This document shows, in pieces, positions 20,215 to 28,071 of a stretch of DNA of 64,000 bases (position 1 is its first letter; every line of letters begins with the position of its first letter). Origin of the DNA: Colwellia sp. MB02u-6. GTDB taxonomy: Bacteria > Pseudomonadota > Gammaproteobacteria > Enterobacterales > Alteromonadaceae. The notes beneath the pieces were generated by a model that was given only the letters and a program-made list of their open reading frames with translations, ran no database searches and was not told the origin of the DNA. The stretch covers positions 310,001 to 374,000 of the forward strand of contig NZ_JACGVG010000035.1 in the NCBI RefSeq assembly GCF_014077095.1. The letters run 5' to 3'. A program made the position numbers and the translations under genes.

Positions 20215-20829
20215 TTAGCTGGTGATTGAAGCAAGCTCTAAGGTCACTTGATCCAAACCTAAATCTGATATTTTACGATTAATTTCAGATTGTTTGCTAC
20301 TAATTAACGATATACCTTCAACAATCATATCGTAGGCTTTCCATTCTTGCGACTTGGTGTCTTTGCGCATTTGAAAGGTAATATTTATATCAGGCTTGCC
20401 CGTGTCGATAATTTTGACATCAACAGAAGCTGATTTCACATTCGCCCTTAGTTGACTTTCTGGTTCAAATAACACTTTTTGATTACTGTATTGTGTTAGA
20501 GCGTTGGCATAAGTACGAACCAAATAAGCGCGCATGGCAGTAATAAACTTTATCCTTTGCTCTGATGTTGTTTGTCGCAAATGTTTACCTAAAATTTTAA
20601 ACGCCGCATATTGATAATCAATTGATGGCATTAATTCTTCTTCAACAATATCTCGCATTAGATCCGGAAATTTTTTCAAAGCATCTTGATTGCTCGCAAT
20701 TTTAGTAAATAGGTTATTACCTGTTACAGCGATAACTTGATATGGAGAAACTGATGGCGTAGCCTCAGCTGCCATACTGTTTTGGACAAAAATAGTGAAT
20801 AACACCAACAGCATTAAGAGCTTTTTCAT
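20215..20829 (-). CDS. MlaC/Ttg2D-family phospholipid-binding protein, orphan
   Basis: MlaC-type proteins carry phospholipids across the periplasm between the outer-membrane MlaA and the inner-membrane MlaFEDB complex. The 204 aa protein has a signal peptide ending near Ala20 and the MlaC-like core (VEEELMPSIDYQYAAFKILG, FITAMRAYLVRTYANALTQY, then DTGKPDINITFQMRKD and WKAYDMIVEGISLI). No other mla gene is near, so it is probably a paralogue of the one in the main mla operon. It lies directly downstream of a TetR gene, with a palindromic operator in its promoter region. An AAGG ribosome site precedes the ATG. Confidence 0.86.
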   Translation of the reverse strand: MKKLLMLLVLFTIFVQNSMAAEATPSVSPYQVIAVTGNNLFTKIASNQDALKKFPDLMRDIVEEELMPSIDYQYAAFKILGKHLRQTTSEQRIKFITAMRAYLVRTYANALTQYSNQKVLFEPESQLRANVKSASVDVKIIDTGKPDINITFQMRKDTKSQEWKAYDMIVEGISLISSKQSEINRKISDLGLDQVTLELASITS

Positions 20830-20872
20830 GATGAGCCTTGTAAGGGATAGTTGATTTTAATTGCAGTTATTA

Positions 20873-20896
20873 TACATACCGACCGCGCGGTATGTA
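20873..20896. promoter_or_regulatory. TetR-type operator before the mlaC-like gene
   Basis: Perfect 8-bp arms TACATACC and GGTATGTA flank an 8-base centre containing GACCG, 44 bases upstream of the mlaC-like start. The half-site ACCGACCG is shared with the site upstream of the tetR gene, so one regulator probably binds both. Confidence 0.75.
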
Positions 20897-20967
20897 AATG
20901 CTGTTTAGGCTTAAGATAGAAGATAAAGTGTTAAGAAGTGTTAACTCAGTGGGGTGTTAATTTAGCC

Positions 20968-21552
20968 TTAACGTTTTAATTGGCCCATGTATCGGCAAAG
21001 CTCTTTGATGACTTTGTCGAACAGCTCTTTGTTTAATGAGCTTTTACTTAAACTTGAAGAGCCATGAAAGGTTGAGACAATAAAGTAAGCGACCTGGCTA
21101 AAATCAAGGTCTGTTTGTAACTGGCTGCTAACCCGCGATAGGTTCGTAGCAATTAATAAGTTTAATTGTTGTTGCATCGCCAGTATGCGAATACGAAAGC
21201 CTTCATCCACACCTGACATTTCCTGACAGAGGTTGTTTAAAGGGCATCCACAGACTAGTTCATCACAACTCATCTCTTTAGACATTGAACTGAAAAAATC
21301 AGATAAGCCTTGAATGGGATCTTCAGCCTCTACGGGCGGTTGCCAAAGCGCAATAAAAGCGGGGGCATAAACTTCCTCAAATACCGCATAACCCAGTTCC
21401 ATTTTATTGGCGAAATGATGATATAACGCCCCTTTAGATATTTCACAGCGTGCTAAAATACAAGACAAGCTAGTGGCGTTGAAACCCTTTCGGTGAATTT
21501 CATCAGCGCTAACTTCTAATATTTTTTGCCGGGTTTGCTCTGGGTCTCTCAT
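20968..21552 (-). CDS. TetR/AcrR-family transcriptional repressor
   Basis: This 194 aa regulator has an N-terminal TetR helix-turn-helix (about residues 8-55; TRQKILEVSADEIHRKGF, then SLSCILARCEISKGALYHHF) and a ligand-binding C-terminal domain with a CGCPLNNLCQEM stretch like that of the AcuR/YxaF-like subgroup, whose members often respond to small electrophilic or lipid-like compounds. It sits upstream of and on the same strand as the mlaC-like gene. Palindromes upstream of both genes suggest autoregulation and control of that neighbour. The ligand is unknown. Confidence 0.9.
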   Translation of the reverse strand: MRDPEQTRQKILEVSADEIHRKGFNATSLSCILARCEISKGALYHHFANKMELGYAVFEEVYAPAFIALWQPPVEAEDPIQGLSDFFSSMSKEMSCDELVCGCPLNNLCQEMSGVDEGFRIRILAMQQQLNLLIATNLSRVSSQLQTDLDFSQVAYFIVSTFHGSSSLSKSSLNKELFDKVIKELCRYMGQLKR

Positions 21553-21594
21553 GGGCTTACCTTAAAATATCTTACAACATAATAGCCTTAGTTT

Positions 21595-21614
21595 AACCGA
21601 CCGACAGGTCGGTT
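21595..21614. promoter_or_regulatory. TetR-type autoregulatory operator
   Basis: A palindrome with 8-bp arms AACCGACC and GGTCGGTT around GACA lies 43-62 bases upstream of the tetR start on the minus strand. It shares the ACCGACCG core with the site at 20873-20896. Confidence 0.78.
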
Positions 21615-21677
21615 GCAAAGATAACGTGTGAAAGCCATGTATTGCCATTGTTGCTAGCCATATTGGTATAGTAAAAG

Positions 21678-23009
21678 CTAAAGCGTTTGCAGCTGAATTA
21701 ACTTTCCAATCGGATGGTCCAACGATGCTGGCGGCATAGTAAACCATTGTGGACCATTTTTGGTCAGGTAAATACAGTCTTCAAGTCGCACACCAAATTC
21801 ACCTTGAATATAAATACCTGGCTCATTAGAAAAACACATACCTGGTTTTAAACGTTCAGTTTCGCCATGAACAAAGTTAACACTTTCATGTCCTTCCATG
21901 CCGATACCGTGGCCAGTTCTGTGCGACAATCCGGGCAATTTGTAGCCAGGACCAAAACCTTTGCTTTGATAAAATTTACGCACGGCATCGTCAACTAAGC
22001 CTGCTTGTGTACCAATTTTTGCTTGCTCAAAGGCAATTTCTTGACCTTGTCTCACCGTTTGCCAAACCTCACGCTGGCGCTTACTTGCTTCACCGAAAAC
22101 AAAAGTACGACTGATATCAGATTGATAACCATGAACATTGCAGCCGCAATCCATTAACACCACTGAACCTTCAGTTAGTATTTGCTTTTGTTTAGTGCCA
22201 TGCGGGTAAGCACTGGCTTGATTAAATAGCGCCATATTCCATGCGCCTTTGCCGCCTAATTGCCCTTGGGCTGTGTGCATTAATGATTTTACATCGCTTT
22301 GGCTCATGCCTATTTTTAACTGAGCGAAAACATGAGCGTAGGCAAGTAAAGTCACTTCATTAGCTTTGTGCATTAACTCAAGCTCATGTTGGCTTTTATA
22401 CATACGACAACCCAGCGTTACTGGCTCGGCACTGACATGCTGCATAGTAGAAAGTTGCGCCATAACGCCACTCATAACAAAATAACGCACTGAATTTTCA
22501 AAGGCAACTTTGCCTTTATTTAAGCCTGAGTCTGTTAATATTTGTTTAATTAAAACGAATGGACTTTCATGCTCTTGCCAAACACGAATGTCATCACCCA
22601 CCGTTAAAATCTCGCGCACACTTGGCGCTTCAAAAAAAGGACAAATAACAGAAATTTTACCTTCACGTGGGATAATAACCGCCGTTAAGCGTTCACTGCG
22701 CCGCCATTGTATACCTGAGAAATAATCCATTGCGGCGCCGGGTTCAAGGATCAAGGCCGATATTTCAAGTTGTTGCATTAATTTTTGTGCTTTGGCTATA
22801 CGCTCTAATCGCTCGGCTGGATTAATGCCGGTCACCGTACCTGTAATCGACTTAAGTGCTGCTCTTTGGCCTTTCCTTTGACCTTTGTTATCAGGTTGGT
22901 TACTTACGCTAGCGGCAAGGGCAGATGACGTCAGGGTTTGTCCAGCAATAGAGAGGGTGGCAATGCTTGCACCACTGGCTTTTAAAAAAGTTCTTTTACT
23001 GATATTCAT
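21678..23009 (-). CDS. M24-family metallopeptidase (Xaa-Pro aminopeptidase-like), Tat signal
   Basis: This 443 aa protein has the creatinase/prolidase fold of family M24. The five metal ligands can be placed: Asp in VLMDCGCN, Asp in GYQSDISRTF, His in GHGIGMEGHESVN, and Glu in SNEPGIYI and VRLEDC. An N-terminal creatinase-like domain spans about residues 60-210. The N-terminus (ISKRTFLKASGASIATLSIAG) is a twin-arginine-type signal in which the first arginine is lysine, so export folded through Tat is likely. An AGGA ribosome site precedes the ATG. It does not share a strand-linked operon with an obvious partner; the substrate is presumably proline-containing peptides. Confidence 0.88.
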   Translation of the reverse strand: MNISKRTFLKASGASIATLSIAGQTLTSSALAASVSNQPDNKGQRKGQRAALKSITGTVTGINPAERLERIAKAQKLMQQLEISALILEPGAAMDYFSGIQWRRSERLTAVIIPREGKISVICPFFEAPSVREILTVGDDIRVWQEHESPFVLIKQILTDSGLNKGKVAFENSVRYFVMSGVMAQLSTMQHVSAEPVTLGCRMYKSQHELELMHKANEVTLLAYAHVFAQLKIGMSQSDVKSLMHTAQGQLGGKGAWNMALFNQASAYPHGTKQKQILTEGSVVLMDCGCNVHGYQSDISRTFVFGEASKRQREVWQTVRQGQEIAFEQAKIGTQAGLVDDAVRKFYQSKGFGPGYKLPGLSHRTGHGIGMEGHESVNFVHGETERLKPGMCFSNEPGIYIQGEFGVRLEDCIYLTKNGPQWFTMPPASLDHPIGKLIQLQTL

Positions 23010-23540
23010 GTCTTATTCCTGTCTATAACCCAGTATAAAAATGCTATCTAGGTTGGAAAGTTATATTAAAGGGTAAAATAATATTAATACTTTACGCTAG
23101 CGTTTATTTTCTTAATGAGCAAGCGCTTACTGATAAAAGCCATTGCGCAGTTTTGGTTTAGTATTTGAGGTTATTTAGCCTTGAGGGTAGGTGCCAATAA
23201 TGAGGATTTATTTTGGAGTTAACCTACCAACCGCTAACGATAGAAAGCGAAGGTTGTACTTTTGTACTCTGGTTCAATTGAGCTAGCTTAAGTTAACGCT
23301 GATTGATCGGAATAAAAGGGCATTGACTTGACATCTGCTATTTATCTGTAAGTCGCTTGATACAAAAGGCTATTAGGTAATTATGTGGCGCAGGTATAAA
23401 ACAGGCTCATTTCTGTTATGGTGAACTCACTAGCTTATTAAGTTGAGATAGATGCTTTTAATTGTTTACAATATAAACATTAGCATAAGATATTCATGTG
23501 ATTTACAGACTAAAAATGACTAAGTACGCTGACATGATTT
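23010..23540. other. Intergenic region without recognised gene
   Basis: This 531-base region holds no open frame with recognisable features. It includes the short sequence CTTAAGTTAACGCT near 23288, which also occurs near 7073. Promoters for the divergent M24 peptidase and zinc-ribbon genes must lie here, but I cannot place them with confidence. Confidence 0.5.
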
Positions 23541-23792
23541 ATGGCAAAACCAAATAAAAAAGGCCCAACAAAAACCATAGATATTTTTTGTATGGGCTGC
23601 AATACCTTGTTATTTAAATACCGAAAGGGTGGCAAAGGAGCCTTAGTAAAAAGCTTTAAAGAACGGATCAGCCAAGATTATACGGTTGAACCTTGTCTTT
23701 GCCCAAAATGCTCTAAACCTTTTGCCCGAGATACTTTGATCCGCGGTTTACCTGCTTATAAATTTATTGGTGGTAAAGTTTGGTTTAAATAA
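23541..23792 (+). CDS. Small zinc-ribbon protein, function unknown
   Basis: This 83 aa basic protein has two CxxC pairs (Cys17/Cys20 in IFCMGCN and Cys53/Cys56 in CLCPKCSK) that would form a zinc ribbon. It starts with a lysine-rich segment, is probably cytoplasmic and may bind nucleic acid. The ribosome site is poor (only GACATGATTT before the ATG), yet the cysteine spacing and lack of alternatives argue for a real gene. It is monocistronic. I do not recognise a named family. Confidence 0.7.
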   Translation: MAKPNKKGPTKTIDIFCMGCNTLLFKYRKGGKGALVKSFKERISQDYTVEPCLCPKCSKPFARDTLIRGLPAYKFIGGKVWFK

Positions 23793-23953
23793 CTCAGACC
23801 TCAGCGTAACAACTCATGTGCATTGTGGTGGTTATTATTGCGTAAAAGTGACAAAGGCAGCGAGTGTTTAGATAGGGCAGTGGCGTATTGTAAATACTTG
23901 TTATTATATTATTGATCTCAGGTATTTGATATTTAGCTCAAGCATTGATGTCT

Positions 23954-24871
23954 TTAACTATTGTTCAGATAAACTTCGGTTCTATTTTTCCCCCGCGCTT
24001 TCGCTTTATATACCGCATTATCTGCTTGAGTAAATAAATCAATAAATGATATTTGCTCATCACAAATACTCACGCCAATACTTACGGTTAGCGAACTGTC
24101 GCCCACTTTAATTTCAGCGATTAACTTATGTAGTCTAAGGCATAGTAATAAGGTATCACTTTTGTTGGTATCGGGTAACATGATCAAAAACTCTTCTCCG
24201 CCAAAACGAGAGATAAGATCTGTTCTTCGGCCAAACTTCTTTAATAACTGCCCGAGTTTTTTCAGTACTCGGTCGCCTTCTAAATGGCCCATAGTGTCAT
24301 TTATTTTTTTAAAATTATCGACATCTAGCATTAATAAACTTACTGAGTAATGAGATCTTATTGCTTGTCCCAGCATTAAATCACTCCGGTATTTCATTTC
24401 TCTTCTATTTAATAACCCGGTTAACTCATCAGTTGAGGCCAGTAATTTCAATGTCTCAGCTTGTATCTCAAGTGTCTCTCTGTTTTTTATCAGCTCCTCA
24501 TAGAGTTTATCTCGTTTAGAAGCATTGAATAAACTCCAATAAATACAACCATTAGCACTCAAACTAGCATTCACGGTTATAGGAATACGTCTTCCATCTG
24601 AATGAAATATAATGAGCTGCATTTCCTCACATATTTTTTCTTGTAAAAGTGTAGGAATTAAATAACTTTGATAAAATATTCTTGAGGATTGAGTAAAGAG
24701 AACATCCACACTTTTACCAATAAGATCATTAGGCTTCCACAAAAGTTGCTTGGTAAAGTATGAATTGATATAGATAATAACTCTTGCGGAATTAGTAACT
24801 AAAGCACCACACGGAAAGCTATCAAGAGAGTAATTTACTACCTTGTTATTCTCAATGTGATATTTTGTCAT
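23954..24871 (-). CDS. PAS-GGDEF diguanylate cyclase, partner of RsbQ-like hydrolase
   Basis: This 305 aa protein has a PAS sensor domain (about residues 12-118) of the type seen next to RsbQ proteins (RIFYQSYLIPTLLQE, then IIFHSDGRRIPITVNASL), a short coiled coil (120-145) and a GGDEF domain with GGEEF at 224-228. An RxxD inhibitory site (RRTD, 215-218) is present five residues before it, so it should be an active, product-inhibited cyclic-di-GMP synthase. No membrane segment is seen. It starts 5 bases after the stop of the RsbQ-like gene, so the two are coupled. By analogy with Bacillus RsbP, the PAS domain would receive the signal from the hydrolase. Confidence 0.9.
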   Translation of the reverse strand: MTKYHIENNKVVNYSLDSFPCGALVTNSARVIIYINSYFTKQLLWKPNDLIGKSVDVLFTQSSRIFYQSYLIPTLLQEKICEEMQLIIFHSDGRRIPITVNASLSANGCIYWSLFNASKRDKLYEELIKNRETLEIQAETLKLLASTDELTGLLNRREMKYRSDLMLGQAIRSHYSVSLLMLDVDNFKKINDTMGHLEGDRVLKKLGQLLKKFGRRTDLISRFGGEEFLIMLPDTNKSDTLLLCLRLHKLIAEIKVGDSSLTVSIGVSICDEQISFIDLFTQADNAVYKAKARGKNRTEVYLNNS

Positions 24872-24876
24872 CTTGA

Positions 24877-25683
24877 TTACTTCGCATATTCTATTATTGA
24901 ATTCATAATAGCTTCAGGATGAGTCATATGTAGGCAATGGCCATCAGCGGCTATTACTTTAAGGTTACTATCAGGCATTTCATGAGCCATGAACTCACCA
25001 ATAGAGATTGCAGCCAGTGCGTCATTTTCACTTTGTAAAATTAATGATGGCTGTTTAATATCTTTTAAAAGGTAACGACTATCAGAGAAAAATGTTACTT
25101 CAGCAAAATTTCTGGCAATAACATGATCGGTAGAACAAAAGCTGCTAGATAGCTCGCCAATAAGATTATCTGAATTAATTATGCCTATCACTAATGGCGC
25201 CAAATAATTAGCCCAGCCGATATAGTTTTTATCCATAAGGTTAAGTAATTCTTTTAGATCTTCTTTGTCAAAACCACCAAAATACTCAGGAGGAAGGTTT
25301 AAATAACAGGGTGAAGGGCAAATCATTATTAGCTTAGAAAATAATGCAGGTTTTTGAATAGCAACAATCGCACCAATCATACAACTGACTGAGTGGCCGA
25401 TGAAAGTGGCGTCAGATAGCTCTAAAACATCACAGATCTCAATGATATCTTCAGCATATCCTTCAAGTTCACTGTAACGTTTTTTACTGTATTGAGATAT
25501 ATCAGAAGCACCTGAGCCAACATAGTCAAACAACACAATAGTGAAGTGCTTGGACAGTTCTGGCGTTAAAAAGCGCCACATATTTTGATCGCAGCCAAAT
25601 CCATGTGCAAGAAACAGGGTGTTACTGCCTTGGCCAATTAATTTAACATTATTTCTAATAAGTACATTATTTTTATCTAGCAT
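24877..25683 (-). CDS. RsbQ-like alpha/beta hydrolase (signal receptor/hydrolase)
   Basis: This 268 aa protein is an alpha/beta-hydrolase of the RsbQ/KAI2/D14 group. The catalytic triad can be placed: Ser98 in FIGHSVSCMIG, Asp221 in LQSENDALA and His249 in DGHCLHMTHP. The oxyanion-side motif HGFGCDQNMWR and DYVGSG are also typical of RsbQ. In Bacillus subtilis RsbQ is required for RsbP (PAS-PP2C) to sense energy stress; in plants KAI2 and D14 perceive karrikin-like and strigolactone signals. Here the downstream gene encodes PAS-GGDEF instead of a PAS-phosphatase. No signal peptide is present. The natural ligand is unknown. Confidence 0.9.
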   Translation of the reverse strand: MLDKNNVLIRNNVKLIGQGSNTLFLAHGFGCDQNMWRFLTPELSKHFTIVLFDYVGSGASDISQYSKKRYSELEGYAEDIIEICDVLELSDATFIGHSVSCMIGAIVAIQKPALFSKLIMICPSPCYLNLPPEYFGGFDKEDLKELLNLMDKNYIGWANYLAPLVIGIINSDNLIGELSSSFCSTDHVIARNFAEVTFFSDSRYLLKDIKQPSLILQSENDALAAISIGEFMAHEMPDSNLKVIAADGHCLHMTHPEAIMNSIIEYAK

Positions 25684-26126
25684 GCTAATTTAGTCCCTAT
25701 TCATGAGGTTAACAACAATTAGTGCTGATCAATTGTATCTTAGTAAATTTAATTGAATCACTCTATTTTAGCAACGTATTTAAAGTTAATTCGATATTAT
25801 TCTGACTTTAATGAGTCAGATATTAACAAAGGCTATTGAGGTGTATGGCAAGTTGCTTGAGAGCACAGCAAGCGTGCTGTATTTTATCCCACACAAGCGA
25901 GCAATAATTTAATAAAATTGCTCTAAGTTGCATTAAATGAGCAGATTTTTACCAAATTGGAGAATAACCGGGTATGTTTAAATGAGCGCTGAAGTGAATC
26001 ATTTAATTATTAGTTAAGTTCTTAATTAAGTAATGCCATCAGTAAATAAGCGCACTCAAATTAACCAATCCACTATATTAAATGGCCTAAGTAATTTGAG
26101 TGACTTAACGTTAATGACTATAAATT
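25684..26126. other. Intergenic region with small hairpins
   Basis: No gene is seen in these 443 bases. A 7-bp hairpin (TCTGACT / AGTCAGA, 25801-25820) and a 6-bp hairpin (ACAGCA / TGCTGT, 25865-25880) are present; neither has a convincing T tract. The promoter of the rsbQ-like gene should lie at its left end. Confidence 0.45.
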
Positions 26127-26378
26127 TTAGTTCTCTTCAGGTAAAACTTTAATCGCCATATAATAGCTGGCTTCTAGCTCATCATTGATACAGTTTAATA
26201 AGTAACTGTTCATTTCTGATGTGGTAATTTCATCTTCTACAGCATCATTTTTACATTGTGCTAAAAGGCTGACGATATATTCTGAAGAGGCTGCCATTAA
26301 TTCGGCTTCATCTTCTTGGCAAAATGCTGCAGTTGACGTTAATGCCAGTACAGTTAATGCTAAAATTAATTTTTTCAT
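26127..26378 (-). CDS. Small secreted protein, function unknown
   Basis: This 83 aa product has a clean signal peptide (MKKLILALTVLALTSTAAFC, cut near residue 20). The mature part of about 60 residues is acidic, helical and has two cysteines (in LLAQCKND and LLNCINDE) that could form a disulfide. An AAGAGA ribosome site precedes the ATG. It follows the PA3496-like gene by 21 bases, so they may be cotranscribed. No family is recognised. Confidence 0.65.
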   Translation of the reverse strand: MKKLILALTVLALTSTAAFCQEDEAELMAASSEYIVSLLAQCKNDAVEDEITTSEMNSYLLNCINDELEASYYMAIKVLPEEN

Positions 26379-26399
26379 ATTGAATCTCTTGATGTTTCA

Positions 26400-26630
26400 T
26401 TACATGTCCCAATAGTCACTTAAAGAATTAAGCTCTCTATCAAGAAATCTTTTTTCATTTAATGAATCTAACCTTTGTCTGATTTGATAATTTTGTTTCG
26501 CTGTTTTTTTAATTGCTTTTTTATTGGTTGAGCCAGAGTCAATTTCAAAACTAGCACTACCCGTATCAAAATTTGGCTCATCATCAATATCAGTATCAGT
26601 ATCAGTATCTGCATATGTATCAATGTTCAT
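26400..26630 (-). CDS. PA3496-family-like small protein
   Basis: This 76 aa protein has an acidic repetitive N-terminus (TYADTDTDTDIDDEP) and a basic, helical C-terminus that fits the PA3496 family of small gammaproteobacterial proteins: QIRQRLDSLNEKRFLDRELNSL followed by a terminal DYWDM. The family has no known function. An AAGG ribosome site precedes the ATG. The Asp-Thr run is encoded by a hexanucleotide repeat. The family call comes from motif recall. Confidence 0.68.
   Translation of the reverse strand: MNIDTYADTDTDTDIDDEPNFDTGSASFEIDSGSTNKKAIKKTAKQNYQIRQRLDSLNEKRFLDRELNSLSDYWDM
26583..26612. repeat. Hexanucleotide tandem repeat inside PA3496-like gene
   Basis: Five consecutive 6-base units (ATCAAT, three ATCAGT, ATCTGC) encode alternating Asp-Thr/Ile/Ala residues on the minus strand. 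The in-frame unit means copy-number change would lengthen or shorten the acidic tail without a frameshift. Confidence 0.85.
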
Positions 26631-27188
26631 TTCTTTACCTTATAAAAAATCATATTTGTGTTTTCAAAGTGATAATGGGCCGATAATTTAAAATTGGAAA
26701 GTGAATTATTTTGCGGTTATTAATCAAATTTTTTTATCGAATTAATTTAATGGTTAAAATCTTGATTAGCATGTCTAAGATAAAACTTCGACGTAATGAT
26801 TAATAGGATGTATAAGCTTATAAGCTCTTATAAAATAATGGATTAATATTATCATGGTCGTTTTATTGTTTAGTGAAAGGTGTTTTTAATCATGTTTTTT
26901 TTGAGTGGCAGCTGGCAAGGGACTATGCGATGCTAAGTTTTTTAAGTCTATAATGTTCGATATCAAGTTTAAGGGGCATTAGCCCTAAAAATAAAGTGGA
27001 GAGTAGGTAAGCGGGAAGCTGTTGACAAATTAATCTATCAGCCAAAGGTTAAGCATATATTTATGGCTATTATTTTAGCTTAACGTTTGTCTAATCAACT
27101 TTTTTATGGTGATGATTAAACTGTGGATACGCGAAAGTCATAGCGGTAGTGAGATTTTTAAAGGCTTTAACCTTAAACTCAGCGTAAA
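26631..27188. other. Intergenic region without recognised gene
   Basis: This AT-rich 558-base spacer has no supported open frame, terminator with T tract, or RNA gene that I can recognise. Confidence 0.5.
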
Positions 27189-27674
27189 TTATCTAAGCTT
27201 TTTGGCTAATAACTCAAGTTTATCCTCTAATTGCGTTAGCTTTTCAGTAATGGCGGTATTTTGAGTAATAATTTGGGCGTTTTGCATTCTCAACTCTCTA
27301 TTTTTAATGTTGGTATCGGCAAAACCAAATATTTTGTTGATAAACATCGCCCCCATAGCACCAAGTATACCTACGCCGAGTATAAACATAATAAAAACAG
27401 ACGCTCGACCAATAAAAGTGATGGGGTAGACGTCACCAAAACCAATCGTGGTAGAAGACATTACCATTAGCCAAATAGCATCGCTATAGCTTTTTATGTT
27501 TGAGGCTTCAAGCCCATATTCAGCTTGATAGGTAATATAGCCCAAGGATAAGTTTAAGGTTAAAAATAATAGGAAAGATGCAATGCCAATAAAGCCATAG
27601 TTGTAATTTTTTATGCCGAAGTCATCGACACGGTATAAATTAGTTTTTTCCATTGCTTTTTGAACGACTATCAT
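27189..27674 (-). CDS. Two-helix potassium channel, last gene of the PspA cassette
   Basis: This 161 aa protein has two membrane helices (about 27-48 and 87-112) around a pore helix and a selectivity filter TTIGFGD (75-81), a variant of the potassium-channel TxGYGD signature with Phe in place of Tyr. A charged C-terminal coiled coil (about 120-160) may hold the tetramer together. No RCK or nucleotide-binding domain is present. It is transcribed in the same direction as the RHH, yjfK, pspA and yjfI genes, 65 bases after the RHH gene, with an AAGAGA ribosome site. An ion-channel role in envelope stress is inferred from the neighbourhood. Confidence 0.85.
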   Translation of the reverse strand: MIVVQKAMEKTNLYRVDDFGIKNYNYGFIGIASFLLFLTLNLSLGYITYQAEYGLEASNIKSYSDAIWLMVMSSTTIGFGDVYPITFIGRASVFIMFILGVGILGAMGAMFINKIFGFADTNIKNRELRMQNAQIITQNTAITEKLTQLEDKLELLAKKLR

Positions 27675-27739
27675 TTTAATCTCTTACATTATCTATGGGC
27701 TTTTATGAACGAGTTAATCGGGGTAAGCTTAGCTCGGCT

Positions 27740-28069
27740 TTAGTCAATAAGACTATTATCGACATAATTAATCAAGTCATCCATTAATTTTTTCTTAATT
27801 TCAAGTTGCTGCTCTGATGATAACGCATATTTTTCAGCCAGTAAGGCATAATCGTCAGCTGACAAGCTTACGGTTAATCTTGGACGTTTAGGGCGCTTAT
27901 TTATCGGTAAACCAAGAATGTCTCGAATTTGCTCTGACGGGCTGATACCAGCCTCTAACGCTTGCTTTCTAATCGCGAGTTGAATTTTCTCATCCATATC
28001 AAAAGCAACTTGCACTGCTTTGACTGCTTTTACGGATGATTGCCATTTGTCAGGAATTTTTCGTGACAC
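27740..28069 (-). CDS. Putative tandem ribbon-helix-helix protein
   Basis: This 109 aa protein is not a named family to me, but its sequence reads as two ribbon-helix-helix units. Unit one (about 18-53): strand VKAVQVAFDMDE, helix KIQLAIRKQALEAG, helix SPSEQIRDILG. Unit two (about 63-104): strand RLTVSLSADD followed by two helices. Two units in one chain could fold as an intramolecular dimer that binds DNA. The start is GTG with a GGGAG ribosome site, two bases after the yjfK stop, so the genes are coupled. It is the obvious local candidate to bind the palindromes at 29987, 30024 and 33898. Function is inferred. Confidence 0.62.
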   Translation of the reverse strand: MSRKIPDKWQSSVKAVKAVQVAFDMDEKIQLAIRKQALEAGISPSEQIRDILGLPINKRPKRPRLTVSLSADDYALLAEKYALSSEQQLEIKKKLMDDLINYVDNSLID

Positions 28070-28071
28070 AA

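Noticed and set aside
25801-25880. Two small hairpins considered as a small RNA or attachment site
   Set aside because: Stems are only 6-7 bp, with no T tract, promoter or repeat partner.
27760-27768. CGACATAAT, a half-site of the cassette operator near the channel gene
   Set aside because: Only one half is present and it lies inside the RHH coding sequence; chance match is likely.
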